Assembly: GCA_024449915.1 (NCBI GenBank)
Contig: JAMZAV010001272.1
Coordinates: 1-64,000 of the forward strand
Reading direction: 5' to 3'
DNA: 64,000 nt
Source of the DNA: Sweltsa coloradensis
Lineage: Eukaryota; Arthropoda; Insecta; Plecoptera; Chloroperlidae
Below the pieces are notes generated by a model that did no database searches, was not told the DNA's origin, and saw only the letters and a list, made by a program, of their open reading frames with translations. Positions 14,401 to 29,200 of this stretch are shown here, one piece after another. The position numbers were made by a program, and so were the translations under genes. The stretch's first letter is position 1. Each line of letters opens with the position of its first letter.

Positions 14401-17400
14401 ACAGAAAATTGCAGATTTACGGAAGTTTATTTAACTTTGAGCGGGATCTCGGGTTTGCAGTTGTTTTACTCGTTATGAACCCCAAAACGGGAGCTGGCAC
14501 TGTCATAATAACTACTAACTAAAAGAGTTACTTCTGGGCAAGTATTAGAATTGCCATGTTGGCGTTGATGTTTCGCCAAAAAAATTCAACAAAGGCCTAA
14601 CCCTTACAAATTTTTAATTTAGGGTCGTCTCAAAATCAATATTTTATTTAAAACTTAGTACGACAAGGGGGAGTCCCCCATTGACAAATAACACATTCAT
14701 GTCAAATCTGACAGAAATTGAAGATTTACGGGGAAGTTTATTGGTACTTTGAGCGGGATCTGGTCGAGGGGGCAGTTTTTTTTTAACTCTTCTATGTGAG
14801 AACGCAAAAACGGGAACGTCCGTAAAATCGCAACTGTGTCGAAGATCCCAAGTACTTAACTTGAGTTACCACTATAGAGTAGAAGTGGGCAGTAGTGAAA
14901 TTGTCCCTGTTGCTGCAAGTTGATGTTTTCGATATAAAAAAATTCACAAAGGCTAACACCTTTACAACATATGTTACATTTCGAGGTCCGTCCTCAATAA
15001 TCAATATTTTCTTTAAAAATTATTATACCAGCGAGCCTACCATGACACATAACCAATTCATTGTCAAAACGGACAGAATTGACAGATTACGGAAGTTTAT
15101 TTTTACTTTGAGCGGATTGCCCAGGCGTAGCAGTTTTTTTATACGCTTTCTCTGAACCCAAAAAACGGGAACTGCATGTCAATCCATTACTACTAAACTT
15201 GATGTAGAGTGACGTGGGCCAGAAGCTAGAAATTGCCCCTGTTGTGCATTGATGTTTTGCCGAAAACCATCCAACACACTCTTTACAAAAATATGTGAGT
15301 GTAATTGCCAGTATGACGTACCGTCTCAAAATCCAATATTTTCTTTACAATTATTACCAAAGGAGTCCTCCCATTGAACAAATAAACCACACTCATTGGT
15401 CAAAATCGGACAGAAATTGACAGAATTTACGGGAAGTTTATTTTACTTTGTGCGGGGGATCTTCGGGGTGCAGTTTTTTTACTCTTTTATGAACCAAAAA
15501 CCCGGAAACTGCCACTGTCAATCATTGCTACTAAACTATATAGAGTAGACGTGGGCAAGTAGTAAAACTGGAGAAACTGTTGTGCAGGAGTTGATGTTTT
15601 CGCCACACAAAATTCACAAAGGCAACCCCTTTACAAAATTTTGTTAATTTCGGGTCCCGGCTCAAAATCAATTATTTTCTTTAAAATTATTAACAAGGGA
15701 GTCCTCCCATTGACAAATAACAATTCATTGTCAAATCCGGACAGAAAATTGACAGATTTACGAAAGTTTTTTAACTTTGAGCGGGATCTTCGCGGTTGCA
15801 GTTTTTTTACTCTTTTGATGAACCAAAACGGGAAACTGTCACTTGTCCAATCATAACTACTAACTAAAGATTACACTCCTGGGCAGTAGTAGAATTGCCC
15901 TGTTGTGCAGTGTGTTTTCGCCGAACAATTCACAAAGGCAAATTTGTTTACAAATTTGTAATTTCGGGTCCGTCTCAAAATCAATATTTCTTAAAATTGT
16001 ATTTAACAAGAGAGTCTCCCATTGACAAATAAACCAATTCATTGTCAATCGGACAGAAATGACAGATATTTACGGAAGTTCATTTAACTTTGAGCGGGAT
16101 CTCGGGTGCTGCAGTTTTTTTACTCTTTTATGAAACCAAAACGGGAAACTGTTTCACTGTCAGAATCAAACTACTAACTAAAGAGTACACCTGGGCAGTT
16201 ATTAGAATTGACCTGTTGTGCAGTTGAGTTTTCGCAAAAAAATTCACAAAGGCTAACCCCTTTACACAATTTTGTTAATTTCGGGTTCGTCTCAAAAATC
16301 AATATTTTCTTCTAAAATTTATTAAACAAGGGAAGTCCCTCCCATTGACCAAATAACCAATTTCATTGTACAAAATCGCGACAGAAATTGGACAGATTAC
16401 GGAAGTTATTTAACTTTGAGCGGATCTTCGGGTTGCAGTTTTTTTTACTCTTTTATGAACCAAAAACGTGGAACATTCATGTTAATTCATAAACTACTTA
16501 ACTAAAGAGCTACACCTGGGCAGTAGTGAAAATTAGACCTGTTGTGCAAGTTGAGGTGTTCGCAAAAAAATTCACAAAGGCTAACCCCTTTACCACATTG
16601 TTTAAGTAAGGGTCCGTCTCAAAATCAAATATTTTCTTGACAATTATTAACAAGGGAGTCCTCCCATTGACAAATAAACCAATCATTGTCAAAAATCGGA
16701 CAGAAATTGACAGATTTACGGAAAGTTTATTTTACTTTGAGCGGGACCTTCGGGTGCAGTTTTTTGACCCTTTTTAGAACCAAAACGGGAAAACTGTCCT
16801 GTATCATTACTACTAACATAGAGTGACGTGGCAGTAGTGAAAATTGCCCAGTTGTGCAGTTGATGTTCACACAAAAATCTTTCAAATTCACAAAGGCTAA
16901 CCCCTTTAACAAATTTGTTAATTTCGGGTCCGTCTCAAAATCATATATCTTAACAATTATTAACCAAGGGGTTCCTCCCATTGACAAATAACCAATTTCA
17001 TGTCAAATCGGACAAAATTGACAGATTTTACGGAAGTTATGTTACTTTGAGCGGGAATCTACGGGTGCAGTTTTTTTTTTTACTCTTTTATGAACTAAAA
17101 CGGGAACTGTCACTGTCAATCATCACTACTAAATAAAGAGTACACCTGGGCAGTAGTAGAGGTTGCCCTCGTTGTGACAGTTGATGTGACTTTACCTCCT
17201 TCTTACGCAAAAAAATTCACCATAAGGCTTACCCCCTTTACAAATTTGTTAATTTCGCGGTCCGTATCAAAATCAATATTTCTTTAAAAAAATTATAACA
17301 AGGGAGTCCTCCACCAGTGACAAATAAAACAATTTTCATTGGTCAAAATCGGAACAGAATTGGCAGATTTACGAAAAGTTTATCTTACTTAAGCGGGATC

Positions 17401-20400
17401 TTCGGGTGCAGTTTTTTTACTCGTTTTATGAACCAAACGGGGAACTGTCACTTCGTCAAACGCACTAATTCATAACTACGTAACGTAAAGATACACCTGG
17501 GCAGTAGTAGAATTGCCCTGTTGTCAAGTGATGTTACGCTCTGCCGTGCAAAAATTACCAAAGGCAAATTTGTTTACAAATTTGTTAATTTTCAGGGTCC
17601 GTCTCAAAAATCACTTATTTTCTTTAAAATATTCAAACAAGAGAGTCCTCCCATCTCGACAAATAACCAAATCTTCATTGTCAAAATGGACAGAAAATTG
17701 ACGATTTACGGAATCGAAGTTTATTGAAACTTCTGAGCGGATCTTCGGGGGCAGTTTTTTTACTCTTATTCATAAACCAAAAACGGGACACCACTGGTCC
17801 ACTGTAAAATCATAACTACTAACTAAAGAGTACACGCTGGGCAGTATTAGAATTGCCCTGTTGTGCAGTTGATGTTTTCGCCAAAAAAAAAATTCACAAA
17901 GGCTAAGCCACTTACAAATTTGTTAATTTCGGGTTCGTCTCATCAAAATCCACATATTGTTCACTTTAAAATTCTTAACAAGGAGTCCTCCCATTGAACA
18001 AATAAAACCAATTCATTGGGTCACAAATCGGACAGAAAGAAATTGACAGACTTACCGGGGGTGAAAGTTTATGTTAAAACTTTAAAGCGGGATCTTCGGG
18101 TTGCAGTTTTTTTTTACTTCTTTTTATGAACCAAAACGGGAACTGTCACTGTTAATCATAAACTACTAACTAAAGAGTACCACCTGGGCAGTAGATGAAA
18201 ATTGCCCTGTTGGCAGTTGATGTTTTCGCAAAAATTCACAAAGGCTAACCCCTTTACAAATTTGTTAATTAAGGGTCCGTTCTCATAAAATCAAATATCT
18301 TTTCTTAAAAAAATTATATAACCAGGGAGTCCTCCCATTGACAAATAACCAATTCATTGTTCCAAATCGGACAGAAATTGACAGATTTACGGAAGTTTAT
18401 TTTTTACTTTGAGGGGTGACCTTAGGGTGCAGTTTCTTGTAACTTAATGAACCAAAACGAGGGAACTGTCACTGTCAATCATTCCACCTACTAACTATAG
18501 AGTAGACGTGGAGCATTAGTGAAATTGACTCAGTTGTGCAGTTGATGTTTTCACCAAAAAAATTCACAAAGCTAACCCCTTTACAAAATTTGTAATTTAG
18601 GGTCCGTCTCAAAATCAATATTATCTTTAAAAGTTAACAAGGGAGTCCGTGTCCCATTGACACACTAACCAATTCATTGTTCAAATCGGAATGAAATTGA
18701 AAGATTTACTGGAAGTGTACATTTGTTACTTTGAGCGGGATTTCGGGTGCAGTTTTTTTAATTTTTATGAACCTAAAACGGAACTGGTTTCACTGTCAAT
18801 CATCAAACTAAAATAAAGAGTTACCCCTGGGCAGTAGTAGAGTTTCTGCCCTGTTGTGCAGTTGATGTTTCGCAAAAAATTCACATAGGCCTTACCCTTT
18901 CAAATTTGTTAATTTGGGGGGGTCCGTCTCAAAATCAATATTTCTCAAAATTATTAACCATGGAGACCTCCCATGACAAATAACCAATTCATTGTCGAAA
19001 TCGGACAGAAATGGACAGAATTTACGGAAGTTTATTTAACTTTGAGCAGGGATTCTTCGGGTTGCAGTAGTTTTTTTACTCTTTAATGAACCAATAACGG
19101 GAACTGTCACTGTCAATCATAAAATAACAATAAAGAGTACACCTGGCAGAGTAGAATTGCCCTGTTGTTGCCGTTGATGTTTTCGCAAAAAAAAATTCAA
19201 AATAGGCTTACCCCTTTACAAATTTGTGAATTTCGGGGTCCGTCTCAAAATAATATTTTCTTCAAAATTATTAACAAGGGAGTCCTCCCATTGCACCAAA
19301 TAACCAATTTTTGTCAAATGGACAGAAATTGGACAGATCTACGGAAGTATATTTTACTTCAAGCGGAATCTTAGGGTTGCAGTTTTTTTACTCTTTTATG
19401 AACAAAACGCGGAACTGTCACTGTCCAATCATAATACATTAACTATAGAGTAGGACGTAGGCAAGAGTTAAAATTGCCCTCGTTTGTGCAGTGATGTTTT
19501 CGCCAAAAAATTTAACAAATTCTTAATTTTCGGAGTCCCGTGTTTTTTCTCAAAACAATATTTTCCTTTAAAATTATTAACAAGGGAGTCCTCCCATTGA
19601 CAAATAACCAATTCATTCGTGCAAATCACGGACAGAAATTGACAGACTTGACGGAAGTTTATTTAACTTTGAGAGGGATCTTCGGGTGCAGTTTTTTTTA
19701 CTTTTTCTGAACCAAAAACGGGAACGCAATGTCAATCATAACTACTAATAAAGATTACCACCTGGCGCAGTAGTAAAATTGCCCTGTTGGCAGTTGATGT
19801 TTTCGCAAACAAAAAATCAAAGGCTAACCCCTTTACAAATTTGTTAATTAAGGGTCCGTCTCAAAATCAACTATTTTCTTTAAAAATTTATTAAACCCGG
19901 GAGTCCCTCCCATTGACAAATAACCAATCATTGCTCAAATCGGACAGAAATTGCACAGATTTACGGGAAAGTTCTATTTTACTTTGAGAGGGAGTCTTTC
20001 GGGTGCAGTTTTTTTACTCTTTTATGAACCAAAAACGGAAACTGCACTGTCAATCATTACTACTAACTATAGAGTAGACGTGGGGCAGTTAGTGGAAATT
20101 GCCCTGGATGTGCAGTTGATGTTGCCCCAAAAAAAAATTCACAAAGGCTAACCCTTTACAAAATTTGTTAATTTTCGGGTTCGTCTCTAAAAATTTTAAC
20201 AAGGGAGTCCTTCCATTGACAAATAACAATTCATGGTCAAATCGGACAGAAATTGACAGATTTACGGAAGTTTATTTTAACTTGGAGCGGATCTTCGGGT
20301 TGCAGTTGTTTTTACTTCTTTTATTAACCAAAACACGGGGGAACTGTCACTGTTAATCTAACTACTAACTAAAGGAGTACACCTGGGCAGTAGTGAAATT

Positions 20401-23051
20401 GCCCTGTTGGGCCGTGATGTTTTTCGCAAAAAAATTCACCAAGGCTAAAACCCCTTTACAAATTTGTTAATTAAGGGTCCGTCTCAAAATCAATATTTTC
20501 TTTAAAATTATTAACAAGGGAGTCCTCCCATTGACAAATAACCAATTCATTGTCAAATCGGACAGAAATTGACAGATTTACGGAAGTTTATTTTACTTTG
20601 AGCGGGATCTTCGGGTGCAGTTTTTTTACTCTTTTATGAACCAAAACGGGAACTGTCACTGTCAATCATTACTACTAACTATAGAGTAGACGTGGGCAGT
20701 AGTAAAATTGCCCTGTTGTGCAGTTGATGTTTTCGCCAAAAAATTCACAAAGGCTAACCCCTTTACAAATTTGTTAATTTCGGGTCCGTCTCAAAATCAA
20801 TATTTTCTTTAAAATTATTAACAAGGGAGTCCTCCCATTGACAAATAAACTAATTCATTGTCAAATCGGACAGAATTAACAGATTTACGGAAGTTTATTT
20901 AACTTTGAGCGGGATCTTCGGGTGCAGTTTTTTTTACTCTTTTATGAACCAAAACGGGAACTGTCACTGTCAATCATTACTACTAACTATAGAGTTGACG
21001 TGGGCAGTAGTAGAATTGCCCTGTTGTGCAATTGATGTTTTTGCCAAAAAATTCACAAAGGCTTACCCCTTTACAAAATTGTTAATTTCGGGTCCGTCTC
21101 AAAATCAATATTTTCTTTAAAATTATTAACAAGGGAGTCCTCCCATTGACAAATAACCAATTCATTGTCAAATCGGACAGAAATTGACAGATTTACGGAA
21201 GTTTATTTCACTTTGAGCGGGATCTTCGGGTGCAGTTTTTTTACTCTTTATGAACCAAAACGGGAACTGTCAGTGTCAATCATTACTACTAACTATAGAG
21301 TAGAAGTGGGCAGTAGTAGAATTGCCCTGTTGTGCAGTTGATATTTTCGACAAAAAATTCACAAAGGCTAACCCCTTTACAAATTTGTTAATTTTGGGTC
21401 CGTCTCAAAATCAATATTTTCTTTAAAATTATTAACAAGGGAGTCCTCCCATTGACAAATAACCAATTTTTTGTCAAATCGGACAGAAATTGACAGATTT
21501 ACGGAAGTTTATTTTACTTCAAGCGGGATCTTCGGGTGCAGTTTTTTTACTCTTTTATGAACCAAAACGGGAACTGTCACTGTCATTCATCACTTCTAAC
21601 TATAGAGTAGATGTGAGCAATAGAAGAATGCCCTGTTGTGCAGTTGATGTTTTTGCAAAAAAAATTCACAAAGGCTAACCGCTTTACAAATTTGTTAATA
21701 AAGGGTCCGTCTCAAAATCATATTTTCTTTAAAATTATTAACAAGAGAGTCCTCCCATTGACAAATAACCAATTCATTGTCAAATCGTACAGAAATTGAC
21801 AGATTTACGGAAGTTTATTTTACTTTGAGCGGGATCTTCGGGTGCAGTTTTTTTACTCTTTTATGAACCAAAACGGGAACTGTCACTGTCAATCATTACT
21901 ACTAACTATAGAGTAGACGTGGGCAGTAGTAAAATTGCCCTGTTGTGCAGTTGATGTTTTCGCCAAAAAATTCACAAAGGCTAACCCCTTTACAAATTTG
22001 TTAATTTCAGGTCCGTCTTAAATCAATATTTTCTTTAAAATTATTAACAAGGGAGTCCTCCCATTGACAAATAACCAATTCATTGTCAAATCGGACAGAA
22101 ATTGACAGATTTACGGAAGTTTATTTTACTTTGAGCGGGATCTTTGGGAGCAGTTTTTTTACTCTTTTTTGAACCAAAACGGGAACTGTCACTGTCAATC
22201 ATTACTACTAACTATAGAGTAGACGTGGGCAGTAGTAAATTGCCCTGTTGTGCAGTTGATGTTTTCGCCAAAAAATTCACAAAGGCTAACCCCTTTACAA
22301 ATTTGTTAATTTCGGGTCCGTCTCAAAATCAATATTTTCTTTTAAATTACTAACAAGGGAGTCCTCCCATTGACAAATAACCAATTAATTGTCAAATCAT
22401 ACAGAAATAAACAGATTTACGTAAGTTTATTTAACTATGAGCGGGATCTTCGGGTGCAGTTTTTTACTCTTTTATGATCCAAAACTTTAAATGTCACTGT
22501 CAATCATAGCTACTAAATAAAGAGTAGACGTGGGCAGTAGTAGAATTGCCCTGTTGTGCAGTTGATGTTTTCGCAAAAAAAATCACAAAGGTTAACCCCT
22601 TTACAAATTTGTTAATTTAGGGTCCGTCTCAAAATCAATATTTTCTTCAAAATTATTAACAAGGGATTCCTCCCATTGACAAATAACCAATTCATTGTCA
22701 AATCGGACAGAAATTGACAGATTTACGGAAGTTTATTTAACTTTGAGCGGGATCTTCGGGTGCAGTTTTTTTACTCTTTTATGAACCAAAACGGGAACTG
22801 TCACTGTCAATCATAACATCTAACTAAAGAGTACACGTGGGCAGTAGTAGAATTGCCCTGTTGTGCAGTTGATGTTTTCGCAAAAAAATTCACAAAGGCT
22901 AACCCCTTTACAAATTTGTTAATTTAGGGTCCGTCTCAAAATCAATATTTTCTTTAAAATTATTAACAAAGGGAGTCCTCCCATTGACAAATAACCAATT
23001 CATTGTCAAATCGGACAGAAATTGACAGATTTACGGAAGTTAATTTTACTT

Positions 23052-23228
23052 TGAGCGGGATCTTTGGGAGCAGTTTTTTTACTCTTTTATGAACCAAAAC
23101 GGGAACTTTCACTGTCAATCATTACTACTAAACTAAAGAGTAGAAGTGGGCAGTAGTAGAATTGCCTGTTGTGCAGTTGATGTTTTCGCCAAAAAATTCA
23201 CAAAGGACAGAAATTGACAGATTTACGG
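23052..23228. repeat. Truncated satellite 1 monomer
   Basis: One monomer jumps from the ttcacaaagg landmark directly to acagaaattgacag (junction about 23208), losing roughly 130 bp between the aaaggctaacccc and cggacag landmarks. It lies in the clean part of the array, so it is probably a real deletion. It shifts the phase of all downstream monomers. Confidence 0.8.
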
Positions 23229-26200
23229 AAGTTTATTTAACTTTGAGCGGGATCTTCGGGGTGCAGTTTTTTTACTCTTTTATGAACCAAAACGGGAACT
23301 GTCACTGTCAATCATAACTACTAACTAAGAGTACACGTGGGCAGTAGTAGAATTGCCCTGTTGTGCAGTTGATGTTTTCGCAAAAAAAATTCACAAAGGC
23401 TAACCCCTTTACAAATTTGTTAATTTAGGGTCCGTCTCAAAATCAATATTTTCTTTAAAATTATTAACAAGGGAGTCCTCCCATTGACAAATAACCAATT
23501 CATTGTCAAATCGGACAGAAATTGACAGATTTACGGAAGTTTATTTAACTTTGAGCGGGATCTTCGGGTGCAGTTTTTTTACTCTTTTATGAACCAAAAC
23601 GGGAACAGTCACTGTCAATCATAACTACTAACTAAAGAGTACACGTGGTTAGTAGTAGAATTGCCCTGTTGAGCAGTTGATGTTTTCGCAAAAAAATTCA
23701 CAAAGGGTAACCCCTTTACAAATTTATTAATTTAGGGTCCGTCTCAAAATCATTATTTTCTTTAAAATTATTAACAAGGGAGTCCTCCCATTGACAAATA
23801 ACCAATTCATTGTCAAATCGGACAGAAATTGACAGATTTACGGAAGTTTATTTTACTTTGAGCGGGATCTTCGGGTGCAGTTTTTTTACTCTTTTATGAA
23901 CCAAAACGGGAACTGTCGCTGTCAATCATAACTACAAACTAAAGAGTACACCTGGGCAGTAGTAGAATTGCCCTGTTGTGCAGTTGATGTTTTCGCAAAA
24001 AAATTCACAAAGGCTAACCCCTTTACAAATTTGTAAATTTAGGGTCCGTCTCAAAATCAATATTTTCTTTAAAATTATTAACAAGGGAGTCCTCCCATTG
24101 ACAAATAACCAATTCATTGTCAAATCGGACAGAAATTGACAGATTTACGGAAGTTTATTTTACTTTGAGCGGGATCTACGGGTGCAGTTTTTTTTACTCT
24201 TTTATGATCCAAAACGGGAACTGTCACTGTCAATCATTACTACTAACTATAGAGTTGACGTGGGCAGTAGTAGAATTGCCCTGTTGTGCAATTGATGTTT
24301 TTGCCAAAAAATTCACAAAGGCTTACCCCTTTACAAAATTGTTAATTTCGGGTCCGTCTCAAAATCAATATTTTCTTTAAAATTATTAACAAGGGAGTCC
24401 TCCCATTGACAAATAACCAATTTTTTGTCAAATCGGACAGAAATTGACAGATTTACGGAAGTTTATTTTACTTCAAGCGGGATCTTCGGGTGCAGTTTTT
24501 TTACTCTTTTATGAACCAAAACGGGAACTGTCACTGTCAATCATTTCTACAAACTATAGAGTAGACGTGGGCAGTAGTAAATTTGCCCTGTTGTGCAGTT
24601 GATGTTTTCGCCAAAAAATTCACAAAGGCTAACCCCTTTACAAATTTGTTAATTTCGGGTCCGTCTCAAAATCAATATTTTCTTTTAAATTACTAACAAG
24701 GGAGTCCTCCCATTGACAAATAACCAATTAATTGTCAAATCATACAGAAATAAACCAGATTTACGTAAGTTTATTTAACTATGAGCGGGATCTTCGGGTG
24801 CAGTTTTTTACTCTTTATGATCCAAAACTTTAAATGTCACTGTCAATCATAGCTACTAAATAAAGAGTAGACGTGGGCAGTAGTAGAATTGCCCTGTTGT
24901 GCAGTTGATGTTTTCGCAAAAAAAATCACAAAGGTTAACCCCTTTACAAATTTGTTAATTTAGGGTCCGTCTCAAAATCAATATTTTCTTCAAAATTATT
25001 AACAAGGGATCCCTCCCATTTGACAAATAACCAATTCATTGTCAAATCGGACAGAAATTGACAGATTTACGGAAGTTTATTTAACTTTGAGCGGGATCTT
25101 CGGGTGCAGTTTTTTTACTCTTTTATGAACCAAAACGGGAACTGTCACTGTCAATCATAACTACTCACTAAAGAGTACACGTGGGCAGTAGTAGAATTGT
25201 TCTGTTGTGCAGTTGATGTTTTCGCAAAAAATTCACAAAGGCTAACCCCTTTACAAATTTGTTAATTTAGGGTCCGTCTCAAAATCAATATTTTCTTTAA
25301 AATTATTAACAAAGGAGTCCTCCCATTGACAAATAACCAATTCATTGTCAAATCGGACAAAAATTGACAGATTTACGGAAGTTTATTTTACTTTGAGCGG
25401 GATCTATGGAGCAGTTTTTTTTACTCTTTTATGAACCAAAACGGAACCTGCACCTGTCAATCATCACTACTATTAACAAAGAGAGTAGAAGTGGGCAGTA
25501 GTAGAATTGCCCTGTTGTGCAGTTGATGTTTTCGCCAAAAAAATTTACAAAGCTAACCCCTTTACAAATTTTTTAATTTCGGGTCCGTCTCAAAATCAAT
25601 ATTTTCTTTAAAATTATAACCAAGGGAGTCCTCCCATTGACAAATAACCCAATTCATTGTCAAATCGGACAGAAATTGACAGATTTACGGAAGTTTATTT
25701 AACTTTGAGCGGGATCTTCGGGTGCAGTTTTTTTACTCTTTAATGAACCAAAACAGGAACTGTCACTGTCAATCATAACTACTAACTAAAGAGTACACCT
25801 GGGCAGTAGTAGAATTGCCCTGTTGTGCAGTTGATGTTTTCGCAAAAAAATTCACAAAGGGTAACCACTTTACAAATTTGTTAATTTAGGGTCCGTCTCA
25901 AAATCAATATTTTCTTTAAAATTATTAACAATGGAGTCCTCCCATTGACAAATAACCAGTTCATTGTCAAATCGGACAGAAATTGACAGATTTACGGAAG
26001 TTTATTTAACTTTGAGCGGGATCTTCGGGTGCAGTTTTTTTACTCTTTTATGAACCAAAACGGAACTGTCACTGTCAATCATAACTACTAACTAAAGAGT
26101 ACACCTGGGCAGTAGTAGAATTGCCCTGTTGTGCAGTTGATGTTTTCGCAAAAAAATTCACAAAGGCTAACCCCTTTACAAATTTGTTAATTTCGGGTCC

Positions 26201-29200
26201 GTCTCAAAATCAATATTTTCTTTAAAATTATTAACAAGGGAGTCCTCCCATTGACAAATAACCAATTCATTGTCAAATCGGACAGAAATTGACAGATTTA
26301 CGGAAGTTTATTTTACTTTGAGCGGGAACTTCGGGTGCAGTTTTTTTACTCTTTATGAACCCAAACGGGAACTGTCACTGTCAATCATTACTACTAACTA
26401 TAGAGTAGACGTTGGGCAGTAGTAAAATGCCCTGTTGTGCAGTTGATGTTTTCGACAAAAAATTCACAAAGGCTAACCCCTTTACAAATTTGTTAATTTC
26501 GGGTCCGTCTCAAAATCAATATTTTCTTCAAAATTATTAACAAGGGAGTCCTCCCATTGACAAATAACCAATTTTTTGTCAAATCGGACAGAAATTGACA
26601 GATTTACGGAAGTATATTTTACTTCAAGCGGGATCTTCGGGTGCAGTTTTTTTACTCTTTTATGAACCAAAACGGGAACTGTCACTGTCAATCATAACTA
26701 CTAACTAAAGAGTACACGTGGGCAGTAGTAGAATTGCCCTGTTGTGCAGTTGATGTTTTCGCAAAAAAATTCACAAAGGCTAACCCCTTTACAAATTTGT
26801 TAATTTCGGGTCCGTCTCAAAATCAATATTTTCTTTAAAATTATTAACAAGGGAGTCCTCCCATTGACAAATAACCAATTTATTGTCAAAGCGGACAGAA
26901 ATAAACAGATTTACGGAAGTTTATTTAACTTTGAGCGGGATCTTCGGGAGCAGTTTTTTTACTCTTTTATGAACCAAAACGGGAAACTGCAGTGTCAATC
27001 ATTACTACTAACTATAGAGTAGAAGTGGGCAGCAGTAGAATTGCCCTGTTGTGCAGTTGATGTTTTCGACAAAAAATTCACAAAGGAAACCCTTTACAAA
27101 TTTGTTAATTTTGGGTCCGTCTCAAATCAATATTTTCTTCAAAATTATTAACAAGGGAGTCTCCTATGACAAGTAACCAATTTTTGTCAAATCGGACAGA
27201 AATTGACAGATTTACGGAAGTTTATTTTACTTCAAGCGGGGTCTTCGGTGCAGTTTTTTACTCTTTTATGAACCAAAACGGGAACTGTCACTGTCATTCA
27301 TCACTCCTAACTATAGAGTAGATGTGAGCAATAGAAGAATTGCCCGTTTGTGCAGGTGATGTTTTTGCAAAAAAAAATTCACAAAGGCTAACCCCTTTAC
27401 AAATTTGTTAATAAAGGGTCCGTCTCAAAATCATATTTTTCTTTAAAATTATTAACAAGAGAGTCCTCCATTGACAAATAACCAATTCATGTCAAATCGT
27501 ACAGAAATTGACAGATTCACGGAAGTTTATTTTACTTTGAGCGGATCTTCGGGTGCAGTTTTTTACTCTTTTATGAACCAAAACGGGAACTGTCCACTGT
27601 CAATCATAACTACTAACTATAGAGTAGACGTGGGCAGTAGTAAAATTGCCCTGTTGTGCAGTTGATGTTTTCGCCAAAAAATTCACAAAGGCTAACCACT
27701 TTACAAATTTGTTAATTTCAGGTCCGTCTTAAAATCAATATTTTCGTTAAAATTATTAACAAGGGAGTCCTCCCATTGACAAATAACCAATTCATTGTCA
27801 AATCGGACAGAAATTGACAGAATTACGGAAGTTTATTTTACTTTGAGCGGATCTTCGGGTGCAGTTTTTTACTCTTTATATGAACCAAACGCGAACTGTC
27901 ACTGTCAATCTAACTACTAACTAAAGAGTACACGTGGTTAGTTAGTAGAATTGCCCGTTGTGCAGTTGATGTTTTCGCAAAAAAATTCACAAAGACTAAC
28001 CCCTTTGCAAATTTGTTAATAAGGGTCCGTTTCAAAATCAATATTTTCTTCACAATTATTAACAAGGAGTCCTCCCATTGACAAATAACCAATTCATTGT
28101 CAATCGGACAGAAATTGACAGATTTACGAAGTTTATTTAACTTTGAGCGGGATCATCGGGTGCAGTTTTTTCACTATTTAATGAACCAAAACAGGAACTG
28201 TCACTGTCAATCATAACTACTAACTAAAGAGTACACCTGGGCAGTAGTAGAATTGCACCGGGTGTGCAGGTGAGGTTTGCGCAAAAAAATTCACAAAGGG
28301 TAACCACTTTACAAATTTGTTAATTTAGTGTCCGTCTCAAAATCAATATTTTCTTTTTAAAATTTAAAAACAATGGGGTCTCCCATTGACAATAACCGTT
28401 CATTGTTTAAAAGGACAGAAATTTTACAGATTTACGGAAGTTTATTTTTCTTTGAGCGGGATCTTGGGTGCGTTTTTTTATCTTTTTTGAACCAAAAAGG
28501 GGAAATGTCACTGTCAAAATAAATACAAATAAAGAGTACACCTGGGCAGAGTAGAATTTCCCTGTTTTGCAGTTTTATGTTTTCCAAAAAATTTTCCCAA
28601 GGGTAACCCTTTTACAAATTTGTTAATTAAGGGTCCGTCCAAAAAAAATATTTTCTTTAAAATTTTAACAAGGACCCCTTGACAAATAAACCAAATTTAT
28701 TGTCAAATCGGACAGAAAATTGAAGATTTACGGGGTTTATTTTATTTGGCGGGGTCTTTGGGTGCAGTTTTTTTACTCTTTTTTGACCAAAAGGGAAATG
28801 TCATGTCAAAACATTACTATAAAATATAAGTAGAGTGGGCCGTAGTAAATTGCCCTGTTGTGCAATTGATGTTTTTGCCCAAAAAAATTTACAAAGGCTT
28901 ACCCCTTTCAAAAAGTTAAATTTTGGGGTCCGTCTCAAAATCAAATTTTTTTTTAAAATTATTAAAAAGGAAGTCCTCCCATTGCAAATAAACCCAACAT
29001 TGTCAATCGGGCAGAAAAGACAGATTTTTTCGGAAGTTTTTTTTACTTTGAGCGGGATCTTTGGGTGCGTTTTTTTTCTCTTTTTTTGAACAAAACGGGG
29101 GAATGTCCCTGTCAAACATTACTAACAACTATAATAGACGGGCAGTAGTAAAAATGCCCTGTTTGTGCAGTTGATGTTTTCGACAAAAAAATTTACAAAA

